A stretch of DNA of 64,000 nt from contig JAILHH010000025.1 of assembly GCA_024695935.1 (NCBI GenBank), forward strand, positions 62,001 to 126,000. Direction: 5' to 3'. Source of the stretch: Acetatifactor sp. (GTDB taxonomy: Bacteria; Bacillota; Clostridia; Lachnospirales; Lachnospiraceae). Every line of letters starts with the position of its first letter. The first letter of the stretch is position 1. Below, one piece after another: positions 27,698-35,174 of the stretch. The translations under genes were made by a program, and so were the position numbers. The notes under the pieces were generated by a model. That model ran no database searches. It saw only the letters and a program-made list of their open reading frames with translations, and was not told where the DNA came from.

Positions 27698-27726
27698 ATT
27701 ATATATGAACGTTTCTTATTTTGCAA
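27698..27726 (-). promoter_or_regulatory. Promoter of tRNA-Gln
   Basis: TTGCAA (27721-27726), 17-base spacer, TATAAT (27698-27703) on the minus strand, 20 bases ahead of the tRNA 5' end. Confidence 0.85.
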
Positions 27727-27773
27727 CCCCCAATTTTAAAAATTTTTTAAGAGTAAATGCAAAGCCAAAAAAC

Positions 27774-27887
27774 GAAGAAGCGGGAGGCTGTAGGGATGCC
27801 ACCAAGCGAGTTCCGCAGTCGCAAAGGCATGCCGCAGCGACGAGGACTGTCTGAGCGACCGGCGCCCTGCAGACGGGACACGCTTCG
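27774..27887. repeat. Structured dispersed repeat, copy A
   Basis: A 114-base G/C-rich element also present at 54614-54728. Shared blocks include GAAGAAGCGGGAGGCTGTAG, GGATGCCACCAAGCGAGTT and CTGTCTGAGCGAC. It can fold: GAAGCG pairs with CGCTTC at the ends, CTGTAGGG with CCCTGCAG inside, and a central hairpin uses GGC-AT-GCC where copy B has GGGT-TT-ACCC. Likely a non-coding structured repeat. It lies between the divergent tRNA-Gln and thioesterase genes. Its biological role is unknown. Confidence 0.8.
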
Positions 27888-27993
27888 AGAGTAATCACCT
27901 CATTTACATTGTACTCCCAAAAAAACTTTCGCTTAATTATGAAAGTATGTTAAAATACCCTCGACATATACAAACGCACGCGAGGATGGGTAA

Positions 27994-28698
27994 ATGTATT
28001 CATTTGACAGCAGGGTAAGATACAGTGAGATAGACAGTTCGGGATGCCTTAGCATCACGTCCATACTTAATTATTTTCAGGATTGCTCAACTTTTCATTC
28101 GGAGGATGTGGGCGTAGGGCTCTCTTATATGCAGGGGATCAATATGCTCTGGGCTCTTTCCTATTGGCAGATAGATGTAATGCGCTATCCATACCTTGGG
28201 GAAAAGATCACTGTCTCCACGGTGCCCTACGAATTCAAAGGCTTTATGGGCAGCAGAAGCTTTGCAATGTATGATGAAGAGGGAAAAATGTTAGCGGTGG
28301 CAAATTCGGTGTGGAGCCTCCTTGACAAAAATACCTTCAGGCCATGCAGATTCACGGAAAAAATGCTTGATGCATACAAAGTTGGCGATGCGATCCCCAT
28401 GGAGGAAACATCACGAAAGATCACTCCCCCCGCGTCGGGCACACCACTTGAAAACATCCTCGTCACAAAGCACCACCTGGACACAAACCACCACGTAAAC
28501 AACGGTCAATACGTATCCATCACCCAGGATATGCTGCCGCAGGGATGCAGGATCAAACGCCTTCGCGCCGAATATAAAAAACAGGCGCTCTTAGGAGACG
28601 TATTCTATCCGGTCATGGAAAACGAAGCCGGAAAAAGCCTGATAGCATTAAACGATGAAAGCGGTAAGCCATATTTCATCGCGGAATATCTGTATTGA
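27994..28698 (+). CDS. Acyl-ACP thioesterase
   Basis: A 234-residue FatA-like thioesterase that releases fatty acids from acyl carrier protein. Two hot-dog folds are apparent: the first around residues 1-125 (RVRYSEIDSSGCLSITSILNYFQDCSTFHSEDVGVG), the second from about 150 (VTKHHLDTNHHVNNGQYVSI). The DTNHHVNNGQYV stretch carries the Asn/His catalytic region of this family. The length suits bacterial members. GAGG lies upstream of the start. It stands alone, with copy A of the structured repeat about 100 bases upstream; the 316-base gap 27678-27993 holds that repeat, the tRNA promoter and no other gene. Confidence 0.9.
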   Translation: MYSFDSRVRYSEIDSSGCLSITSILNYFQDCSTFHSEDVGVGLSYMQGINMLWALSYWQIDVMRYPYLGEKITVSTVPYEFKGFMGSRSFAMYDEEGKMLAVANSVWSLLDKNTFRPCRFTEKMLDAYKVGDAIPMEETSRKITPPASGTPLENILVTKHHLDTNHHVNNGQYVSITQDMLPQGCRIKRLRAEYKKQALLGDVFYPVMENEAGKSLIALNDESGKPYFIAEYLY

Positions 28699-28749
28699 TC
28701 AAAACAAAACATTCAGGATTAATAATTCAGCACCCATGAAAATGTGTGC

Positions 28750-28934
28750 TATACTAATTAAAAAGAACCCCGCATCCGGCACGGTTGCATCTCTTAGCAA
28801 GTTCACATTTGCGATGAGCTGATCCTGCTCGAAAGTAGTCCTGCCGGGCAGATGACCTGAACAGGAAACCAACCGGCAGATACCGGGATCAATTTCAAAA
28901 CAATATTGCATATTTTACAGGAGGACGGAAAAAC
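28750..28934 (+). promoter_or_regulatory. Extended -10 promoter and structured leader of cvfB
   Basis: TGCTATACT (extended -10, hexamer 28750-28755) precedes a leader of about 170 bases before the cvfB start. The leader contains CTGCCGG and CCGGCAG arms around 28847-28883 with an inner CCTG/CAGG pairing. I do not recognise a riboswitch class. The long structured leader suggests post-transcriptional control. Confidence 0.4.
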
Positions 28935-29771
28935 ATGTTTAAACTTGGAGAAAAGCAGATTCTCACTATCGTTAAAAAAGTAGATTTCGGTATGTATCTG
29001 GCTCACCCCGACACACCGGAAGACCGCATATTACTGCCTGCAAAGCAGGTACCTCATGGTGCAAAACCGGGGGATGAACTGGAAGTATTCATTTACAAAG
29101 ACTCAAGCGACAGGCTGATCGCCACCACCAAAACACCTAACCTTATGATGGGTGAAGTAAAGGAATTAAAAGTCCTTCAGGTGACAAAGATCGGCGCTTT
29201 CCTTGACTGGGGCCTTGAAAAAGATCTCTTCCTGCCCTTCAAGCAGCAGACACGCAAAGTCTCAGCGTCTGACACGGTACTCGTGACACTCTATATCGAC
29301 AAGAGCGACCGCCTCTGTGCCACCATGAACGTATATGAGGCTTTAAGGACCGACAGCCCTTACAAAAAAGACGACACCGTAAAGGGTCGCATATATCAGG
29401 TATCGGATAATTTCGGCACCTTCGTTGCGGTTGACAATATTTATTCCGCGCTTATTCCCAAGCGTGAGGAGTACGGCAATCTCGTGATCGGCACCGATAT
29501 CGAGGCCAGAGTCGTGGAGGTAAAGCCCGACGGAAAGTTAACCCTCTCCGTGCGCGAGAAGGCATATCTTCAGATAGGAAAAGATGCCGAAGAGATCTTA
29601 AAGATCATAGACAGTTATGACGGCGTACTTCCTTTTTCAGACAAGGCTTCACCCGAAGTCATAAAGCACGAGACAGGCATGAGCAAAAATGAGTTCAAGC
29701 GCGCTGTGGGACACCTGTTAAAGGAAGGCATGATCGAGATCAAAGAAAAAGCGATCCGCAGAATAAAATAA
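28935..29771 (+). CDS. cvfB: S1-domain RNA-binding protein, CvfB family
   Basis: A 278-residue protein of the CvfB/YitL family. Three S1-like segments occur in order (residues 1-65, 70-135, 145-215, the last with DNFGTFVAVDNIYSALIPKRE and VEVKPDGKLTLSVREKA), followed by a C-terminal winged-helix (SPEVIKHETGMSKNEFKRAVGHLLKEGMIEI). CvfB binds RNA and in Staphylococcus influences virulence-gene expression; its exact role here is unknown. AGGAGG precedes the start. It is a single gene with a long structured leader. Confidence 0.92.
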   Translation: MFKLGEKQILTIVKKVDFGMYLAHPDTPEDRILLPAKQVPHGAKPGDELEVFIYKDSSDRLIATTKTPNLMMGEVKELKVLQVTKIGAFLDWGLEKDLFLPFKQQTRKVSASDTVLVTLYIDKSDRLCATMNVYEALRTDSPYKKDDTVKGRIYQVSDNFGTFVAVDNIYSALIPKREEYGNLVIGTDIEARVVEVKPDGKLTLSVREKAYLQIGKDAEEILKIIDSYDGVLPFSDKASPEVIKHETGMSKNEFKRAVGHLLKEGMIEIKEKAIRRIK

Positions 29772-29890
29772 TTTTCTCATTCTGTAACAGCTTTGTCACA
29801 CTCATGCTCTATAATATGTTTTGAGAGGAGCGGGAAATCTGTGCGTAAATTTACAAAAAGAACCCGTTTCCGGAGAATTCAAAACAATAA

Positions 29891-29919
29891 TTGATACACA
29901 TCAGGGAAGATGTTATAAT
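29891..29919 (+). promoter_or_regulatory. Promoter of yjfB
   Basis: TTGATA (29891-29896), 17-base spacer, TATAAT (29914-29919), 40 bases ahead of the start codon. It is a sigma-A type, not a sigma-D flagellar promoter. Confidence 0.85.
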
Positions 29920-29958
29920 TTAATTTAACCCAAGATGGATCTAAGGAGGTAATGATAT

Positions 29959-30150
29959 ATGGATATCGCTAGTGTTGCCACCGGTTTATCCCAGGCAAGA
30001 GTAATGAATGAAGTCAGCACCGCTGTTCTGGCAAAGACAATGGACACAACCAGAAGTCAGGGACAGGGTCTTGTAAATATGATCGATTCGGCTGCTATGG
30101 AGAGAAGTGTAAATCCTTCCGTAGGCGGTTCATTTGATATGAAAGTCTGA
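29959..30150 (+). CDS. YjfB-family small protein (putative motility protein)
   Basis: A 63-residue protein beginning MDIASVATGLSQARVMNEVSTAVLAKTMDT and ending VNPSVGGSFDMKV, matching the YjfB family that is listed as a putative motility protein in flagellated Firmicutes. No signal peptide or membrane segment is present. The gene has a strong AAGGAGG site, a consensus promoter and its own terminator, so it is probably highly expressed. Its molecular function is unknown; the link to motility is by family co-occurrence only. Confidence 0.88.
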   Translation: MDIASVATGLSQARVMNEVSTAVLAKTMDTTRSQGQGLVNMIDSAAMERSVNPSVGGSFDMKV

Positions 30151-30180
30151 TCAGTTTACATAATCTATATTAAAAAATTT

Positions 30181-30206
30181 CGGCCCGGCAGATTGATGCC
30201 GGGTCG
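30181..30206 (+). terminator. Terminator of yjfB
   Basis: CGGCCCGGCA and TGCCGGGTCG (one G:U) with a 6-base loop, followed by TTTTTGTTTT, 31 bases after the stop codon. Confidence 0.88.
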
Positions 30207-30264
30207 TTTTTGTTTTGGGAACGAGACAAGAGGCTGACTTACTCGGAGAGCCCCTTGTAAAAAC

Positions 30265-30329
30265 GTGCGCCGCCAGGCGCACCTGCAAAAAAACCGGATG
30301 AAACTCGTGAAGCGTGTTTCATCCGGTTT
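30265..30329 (-). terminator. Tandem terminators of glnN
   Basis: On the minus strand the first is a 14-bp perfect stem AAACCGGATGAAAC/GTTTCATCCGGTTT (30291-30329) followed by TTTTG; the second is GTGCGCC/GGCGCAC (30265-30282) followed by GTTTTTAC. Both lie within 90 bases of the glnN stop. Confidence 0.85.
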
Positions 30330-30351
30330 TATTCTTAACCTGAAAAAAATA

Positions 30352-32463
30352 TTAAACTTCAAATACCAGATCGCCGTATGTGGGCATGGGCCAGATCTCC
30401 TTGTCCACCATGGTCTCAAGGTTGTCAACGGGGCGTCTAAGATCCTCCATTGCAAAAAAGATCTCTCTTCTCGTATAGAAAGCCTTTTCCTTGCCGTTTT
30501 CCATTTTCTTTGCGGCCTCGACCTTCTCTTCAAGAGCCTTTAACGCACGATTTGTCTCTTTTAAGCAGGCGGTGATATTGTTAAGGATCTCATTTTGAAC
30601 CGTTGCATCCACCTTGATGGATTCAAGAGTCTTTATGGTATCTGCCAACATTCCGGTGTAATCCATTACTGCAGGCATAATCTGACGCTTAACCATATCG
30701 ATCATTGTCCTTGCCTCGATATTGATGGCCTTTGTGTAGAGCTCGTACTCGATCTCTTCGCGGCTCTCAAGCTCTGCCTTTGTAAAGATCTTGAACTTCT
30801 CGAAAAGCTTTACGCTCTTTTCCGTGGTGAGGGCACTTGCTGCCTCGACGGTGCAGGAGATATTGGGAAGGCCACGTCTGGCTGCCTCCTCCTTCCACTC
30901 GGGTGAGTATCCGTTTCCGCTGAATATTATACGTCTGTGCTCTGTCATGTATTCCTTGATAAGATCATGAACTGCCATATCGAAATTGTCAGCTTTTTCA
31001 AGAATATCCGCTGCCTCACAGAATGCCTCTGCAACGATTGTATTTAAAACAGTATTGGGACTGCCGATGGAATCACGGCTTCCCACCATACGAAACTCAA
31101 ACTTGTTTCCTGTAAATGCGAAGGGTGATGTACGGTTTCTGTCCGTGGCATCCTTCATGAAATCAGGAAGGGTGGACACACCGGTATTTAATTTTTCACC
31201 CTGAAGGGATCTGACTGCGGCGCCTGTCTCTACTAACTGCTTAACCACGTCCTCTAACTGTTCGCCTAAGAATACGGAAATAATAGCCGGAGGTGCCTCG
31301 TCTGCACCGAGACGATGATCGTTTCCCACATCTGCGGCACTTTGTCTGAGCAGATCCGCATGGGTGTCAACAGCCTTTAAGATGCAGGCCAGTACCAGCA
31401 AAAACTGAATGTTCTCGTTGGGTGTGTCGCCGGGGTTTAAGAGGTTTTCACCGGTGTCGGTTGAAAGTGACCAGTTGTCATGCTTACCGGATCCATTCAT
31501 ACCTGCAAAGGGCTTCTCGTGGAGAAGACATGCAAGTCCGTGACGCTCAGCAACCTTTTTCATGATCTCCATAACCAGCTGGTTGTGATCTACCGCAATG
31601 TTTGCAGTCTCATAGATGGGCGCCAGCTCATGCTGAGCGGGAGCAACCTCGTTGTGCTGTGTCTTTGCGGTAACGCCTAATTTCCAAAGTTCGATATTGA
31701 TATCTTTCATAAAGGAACCGATCCTCTCGCGAATGGTTCCGAAATAATGGTCATCCATCTCCTGACCCTTGGGTGCGGGAGCGCCAAAAAGAGTACGGCC
31801 TGTGAGCTTTAAATCCTCTCTCTGCAGATATTTTTCACGGTCCACAAGGAAGTATTCCTGCTCAGCTCCGACGCTGGGAATAACCTTTGTGGCTTCTGTA
31901 TTTCCAAACAGTCTGACGATACGAAGTGCCTGCTCTGAGATAGCCTCCATTGAACGAAGAAGGGGTGTCTTTTTATCCAGAGCCTCTCCCTTAAAAGAAC
32001 AGAAAGCTGTAGGGATGCAGAGAATAACTCCGGTGGCATCCTCTCTTAAGAAAGCAGGGCTTGTGACATCCCATGCGGTATAGCCTCTTGCCTCGAATGT
32101 GGCACGAAGTCCTCCGGAAGGGAAGCTTGATGCGTCGGGCTCACCCTTTATAAGCTCCTTGCCGCGAAACTCCATGATCATCCTGCCTTCCGCATCTGGA
32201 TGTGTGACAAATGCATCATGCTTTTCCGCAGTGATTCCCGTAAGGGGCTGGAACCAGTGGGTGTAGTGTGTGGCACCGTTTTCGATGGCCCAATCCTTCA
32301 TGGCCTTTGCGACCACGTCAGCAGTCTTTAATGAAAGTTCTCCGCCGTGATCCATAAGGGTCCTTATCTCGTTAAATTCTTTTTCGGGAAGCCTCTCCTT
32401 CATCTTGCCGAGGGTAAATACTTTGCTTCCGAACAGTTCTTCTACATTTAAATTATCGTTCAT
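30352..32463 (-). CDS. glnN: Glutamine synthetase type III
   Basis: A 703-residue GSIII enzyme that condenses glutamate and ammonia with ATP. The N-terminal GSIII domain (ATHYTHWFQPLTG, residues near 65) and the catalytic core (GAEQEYFLVD near 200, APAQHELAPIYETANIAVDHNQL near 275, NGSGKHDNWSL near 325) are visible. The C-terminal tail is helical, as in the dodecameric GSIII group common in Bacteroidetes and Lachnospiraceae. The start at 32463 gives a proper spacing to AAAGGAA; the ATG two codons earlier would be too close. It follows trhP by 69 bases, with a possible weak promoter (TTGTAT-17-TATTTT) in the gap. Confidence 0.97.
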   Translation of the reverse strand: MNDNLNVEELFGSKVFTLGKMKERLPEKEFNEIRTLMDHGGELSLKTADVVAKAMKDWAIENGATHYTHWFQPLTGITAEKHDAFVTHPDAEGRMIMEFRGKELIKGEPDASSFPSGGLRATFEARGYTAWDVTSPAFLREDATGVILCIPTAFCSFKGEALDKKTPLLRSMEAISEQALRIVRLFGNTEATKVIPSVGAEQEYFLVDREKYLQREDLKLTGRTLFGAPAPKGQEMDDHYFGTIRERIGSFMKDINIELWKLGVTAKTQHNEVAPAQHELAPIYETANIAVDHNQLVMEIMKKVAERHGLACLLHEKPFAGMNGSGKHDNWSLSTDTGENLLNPGDTPNENIQFLLVLACILKAVDTHADLLRQSAADVGNDHRLGADEAPPAIISVFLGEQLEDVVKQLVETGAAVRSLQGEKLNTGVSTLPDFMKDATDRNRTSPFAFTGNKFEFRMVGSRDSIGSPNTVLNTIVAEAFCEAADILEKADNFDMAVHDLIKEYMTEHRRIIFSGNGYSPEWKEEAARRGLPNISCTVEAASALTTEKSVKLFEKFKIFTKAELESREEIEYELYTKAINIEARTMIDMVKRQIMPAVMDYTGMLADTIKTLESIKVDATVQNEILNNITACLKETNRALKALEEKVEAAKKMENGKEKAFYTRREIFFAMEDLRRPVDNLETMVDKEIWPMPTYGDLVFEV

Positions 32464-32532
32464 GACCATTTCCTTTCAAACTCTGTCATTAAAGAAAATA
32501 CAATAAAACAGAGCTGAATACAAGAGACATTT

Positions 32533-33765
32533 TTACTCAGCTTTCATACGTATAAGATCATATTCATTGGGAATTTCGGATAATCTGACCCGGATCTTTT
32601 GCTTTGAATGAGGGCATGACTCAACTTTTTCCATGTCTTCGTCAAACATCTCCAGGACCCTAACCTTTACATCCGTGCCGTCGGGCTTCATGATCTCGAT
32701 CTCATCTCCCACGGAGAATTTATTCCTCTGCTCGAAATATGCCAATCCGTCCTTTACCTCATCGATGATGCCAAGGTAAGTATATTCGTTGACATAAGTA
32801 TTGTTGTCATAGATCTGGGTGTTCTCATCGGGCTTTCCGTAGAAAAATCCGGTGGTAAACTGTCTGTATGTGCACTTTGCTATCTGCTCCTTGTACCAGG
32901 GCATGTTGGCCAGGTATTTTTCGGGGCTTTCCAGATAGTCGTCTATAGCCTTTCTGTAGGTCCTTGCAACGGTGGCAACATAGAGAGCGGTCTTCATCCT
33001 GCCCTCGATCTTGAAGCTGTCGATGCCCGCTTCGATCAGATCGGGGATATGCTCTATCATGCAAAGGTCCTTTGAGTTAAAAATGTAGGTTCCTCTGTCA
33101 TTTTCATATACGGGCAGATATTCTCCGGGGCGCTTTTCCTCAACCACCGCATATTTCCAGCGACAGGGATGTGTGCAGGCACCTTTGTTTGCATCTCTTC
33201 CGGTAAAATAAGCCGAGAGCAGGCACCTGCCGGAGTAGGAAATACACATTGCCCCGTGGACAAAGGTCTCGATCTCCATCTCCTGCGGGATGTGGCTTCT
33301 GATCTGCTTTATCTCATTTAAAGAAAGCTCTCTGGCGCTTACGACACGCTTTGCTCCCTGGTTCCACCAGAACATATAGGTCTGCCAGTTGGTATTGTTA
33401 GCCTGGGTGGAAACATGTAGCTCAACCTCCGGCCATACGCTCTTTGCGATGGTGAACATTCCGGGATCTGCCACGATAAGGGCATCCGGTGCATCGGGCT
33501 TCATATTCTTTAATTCTTCAAAATATTTTGCCGCTCCGTCCAGGTCGTAATTGTGAGCCAGAATGTTTGCGGTCACATAGACCTTTACTCCGTGGGCATG
33601 GGCAAAGGCAATACCCTCTGCCATCTCCTCAGGGGAAAAATTCTTGGCCTTGGCTCTGAGTCCAAAGGCCTCGCCTCCGATATAAACCGCATCAGCTCCA
33701 AAAAACACCGCAGTCTTTAAGACTTCCAGGGAACTTGCGGGTATAAGTAATTCGGGTTTTCTCAT
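32533..33765 (-). CDS. trhP: U32-family tRNA hydroxylation protein TrhP
   Basis: A 410-residue U32 peptidase-family protein. It has the U32 signature EIETFVHGAMCISYSGRCLLSAYFTGRDANKGACTHPCRW with conserved cysteines, likely iron-sulfur or catalytic ligands. Members called TrhP/YrrN/YrrO hydroxylate wobble uridine 34 of certain tRNAs to 5-hydroxyuridine using prephenate. The gene starts one base after the stop of trmR, whose product methylates that hydroxyuridine, exactly as in Bacillus yrrM-yrrN-yrrO. Bacillus has two U32 genes at this place; here there is one. That neighbourhood makes the tRNA role much more likely than proteolysis. Confidence 0.88.
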   Translation of the reverse strand: MRKPELLIPASSLEVLKTAVFFGADAVYIGGEAFGLRAKAKNFSPEEMAEGIAFAHAHGVKVYVTANILAHNYDLDGAAKYFEELKNMKPDAPDALIVADPGMFTIAKSVWPEVELHVSTQANNTNWQTYMFWWNQGAKRVVSARELSLNEIKQIRSHIPQEMEIETFVHGAMCISYSGRCLLSAYFTGRDANKGACTHPCRWKYAVVEEKRPGEYLPVYENDRGTYIFNSKDLCMIEHIPDLIEAGIDSFKIEGRMKTALYVATVARTYRKAIDDYLESPEKYLANMPWYKEQIAKCTYRQFTTGFFYGKPDENTQIYDNNTYVNEYTYLGIIDEVKDGLAYFEQRNKFSVGDEIEIMKPDGTDVKVRVLEMFDEDMEKVESCPHSKQKIRVRLSEIPNEYDLIRMKAE

Positions 33766-34410
33766 TTAATCTCTCCTAACGCTTAGGGTGACTCCGTCTC
33801 CAACAGGCAAAATCACCGTCTCCAACAACTCATTGTGCTTAAGTTCATACAGATAATCACGCATTCTGGCATGGATGGTCCGGTTTCTCCTGGTCACCGC
33901 AAACCTTGACTCTATGATGTCTCCGTCCTGTAGCACGTTATCCGATACCAGTAACCCTCCGGGATTTAAAAGCCTTAACACATCCGGCAAAAAGTTTATG
34001 TACTGCCCCTTTGCGGCATCCATAAATATAAGGTCATAGGTTTCCGTAAGTTTTGCCAGAATGTCCGTGGCATCTCCCTCCAAAAGGGTGATCTGCCCGT
34101 CTTTCCCTGCGGCCTCAAAATTCGCCCTGGCAACGGGGATCCTCTTTTCATATTTTTCTATGGTGGTTATATGACAATTTTCCGGCGCGTATTCACTCAT
34201 CAGTAACGCGGAAAAACCGGTAGCTGTTCCCACTTCGAGAATGCTTTCCGGTTTTTTCATTGCAAGCAGAAATTTAAGCAGGCTTTGCATTGATTTCCTG
34301 ATGATGGGTACTTCCCCTTCAAAAGCCTCTTTTTCAATTTTGTCCAAAAACGGAGTATTGCCTTTATCGAAGGAATCGATAAAGGCAGCCATTCTTTCAT
34401 CTATTATCAT
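33766..34410 (-). CDS. trmR: tRNA 5-hydroxyuridine methyltransferase
   Basis: A 214-residue class I SAM-dependent O-methyltransferase. The SAM-binding motif ILEVGTATGFSALLMSEYAP (near residue 57), an acidic motif ITTIEKYEKR and the metal-site region DLIFMDAAKGQY followed by DNVLQDG are present. The product is the YrrM/TrmR type that makes 5-methoxyuridine at wobble position 34 from 5-hydroxyuridine. Its stop directly abuts the trhP start, and it follows the MltG-like gene by 22 bases, matching the Bacillus order yrrL-yrrM-yrrN. Confidence 0.9.
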   Translation of the reverse strand: MIIDERMAAFIDSFDKGNTPFLDKIEKEAFEGEVPIIRKSMQSLLKFLLAMKKPESILEVGTATGFSALLMSEYAPENCHITTIEKYEKRIPVARANFEAAGKDGQITLLEGDATDILAKLTETYDLIFMDAAKGQYINFLPDVLRLLNPGGLLVSDNVLQDGDIIESRFAVTRRNRTIHARMRDYLYELKHNELLETVILPVGDGVTLSVRRD

Positions 34411-34432
34411 ATCAGTTTCCTAACCAAAACAA

Positions 34433-34828
34433 TTACTGAACTTCCTCCGACTCCTCGCCCTCCGTAACGGCTCCCGCCATCACAGCCATCATTTCCTCGC
34501 CGGTCATGGATGAGCTCAGTCTGAAAACTCCGGGTTTTACATCTTCTTTGTATTCGGAGCAATAATACTGAAGGAAAAAAAGTTTTGCATCAGCCACAAG
34601 TTTTTTCTCCTCCAAAAGTTCTCCCAGCTCCATGGGACTCATGTCCTCCGCAACGGATATGGTCACGACTCTGCCGGTACCGGTGGTAAGCGGGGGCTCA
34701 TTAAAAACTCTGTAGCCGTAATCGTAGCAGATAAGCGCATATTTGTGGATAAAATATATTGCCACGATCACAAGTAAAATTTTTACACACAGATCGAGAA
34801 CCGATCCGATCGAATCTTTTAATTTCAT
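34433..34828 (-). CDS. Short MltG-like membrane protein without the transglycosylase domain
   Basis: A 131-residue protein with one membrane helix (LCVKILLVIVAIYFIHKYALI, residues 13-33) and an external domain (VVTISVAEDMSPMELGELLEEKKLVADAKLFFLQYYCSE, KPGVFRLSSSMTGEEMMAVM) resembling the small LysM-like subdomain at the start of MltG/YceG. Full MltG proteins are about 350 residues and carry a catalytic glutamate; that part is missing here and there is no second gene piece downstream. The place is the one held by mltG (yrrL) upstream of trmR in Bacillus. It therefore looks like a shortened, probably non-catalytic relative that may bind wall or a synthase. Confidence 0.75.
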   Translation of the reverse strand: MKLKDSIGSVLDLCVKILLVIVAIYFIHKYALICYDYGYRVFNEPPLTTGTGRVVTISVAEDMSPMELGELLEEKKLVADAKLFFLQYYCSEYKEDVKPGVFRLSSSMTGEEMMAVMAGAVTEGEESEEVQ

Positions 34829-34849
34829 TTTGTTGCCTTTCTCCCGGGA

Positions 34850-35170
34850 CTATTCAAAATCAACGCCCTCAGTCAGTTGCATATTGATGCTCTGCATAAG
34901 TCTGCAAAAATCAAGTTCTGCCGACAGAAAGTCCGCCACAAAAGGATTCTCCTTGAAATCCGAATAGGATTCCTCGAAGCGATCGATCTGCCAGAACTCC
35001 ATGTCAGGACTACTCTGTATACCATAACTTTGCTGACGGTATTCGTCAAGCCTTTCCTTTAAACCCGGAAACTGCTTTATCCGCTTGAGGGCCCTTTGAT
35101 AGGCCTCAAATTCCGGAGTCTGACGAATGGTTATGAGTAAGTTTTCAACTGCCTGATCGGTTAAAGTCAT
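34850..35170 (-). CDS. YlbF/YmcA-family protein
   Basis: A 106-residue helical protein (LLITIRQTPEFEAYQRALKRIKQFPGLKERLDEYRQQ, then ENPFVADFLSAELDFCRLMQSIN). It matches the YlbF/YmcA family (formerly DUF964), whose Bacillus members form a complex with YaaT that helps RNase Y process mRNA. It lies four bases after the RNase J gene and upstream of the MltG-like gene, so an RNA-processing role together with RNase J is plausible. No membrane segment or catalytic motif is seen. Confidence 0.82.
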   Translation of the reverse strand: MTLTDQAVENLLITIRQTPEFEAYQRALKRIKQFPGLKERLDEYRQQSYGIQSSPDMEFWQIDRFEESYSDFKENPFVADFLSAELDFCRLMQSINMQLTEGVDFE

Positions 35171-35174
35171 AGGC

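Noticed and set aside
27588..27898. Short proteins read across structured repeat copy A and tRNA-Gln
   Set aside because: The peptides (for example EEAGGCRDATKRV) arise from the repeat and also from copy B; the sequence is better explained as structured non-coding DNA and a tRNA gene.
28750..28934. T-box or known riboswitch in the cvfB leader
   Set aside because: I see no T-box sequence, specifier loop or conserved core of a class I know; kept only as an unnamed structured leader.
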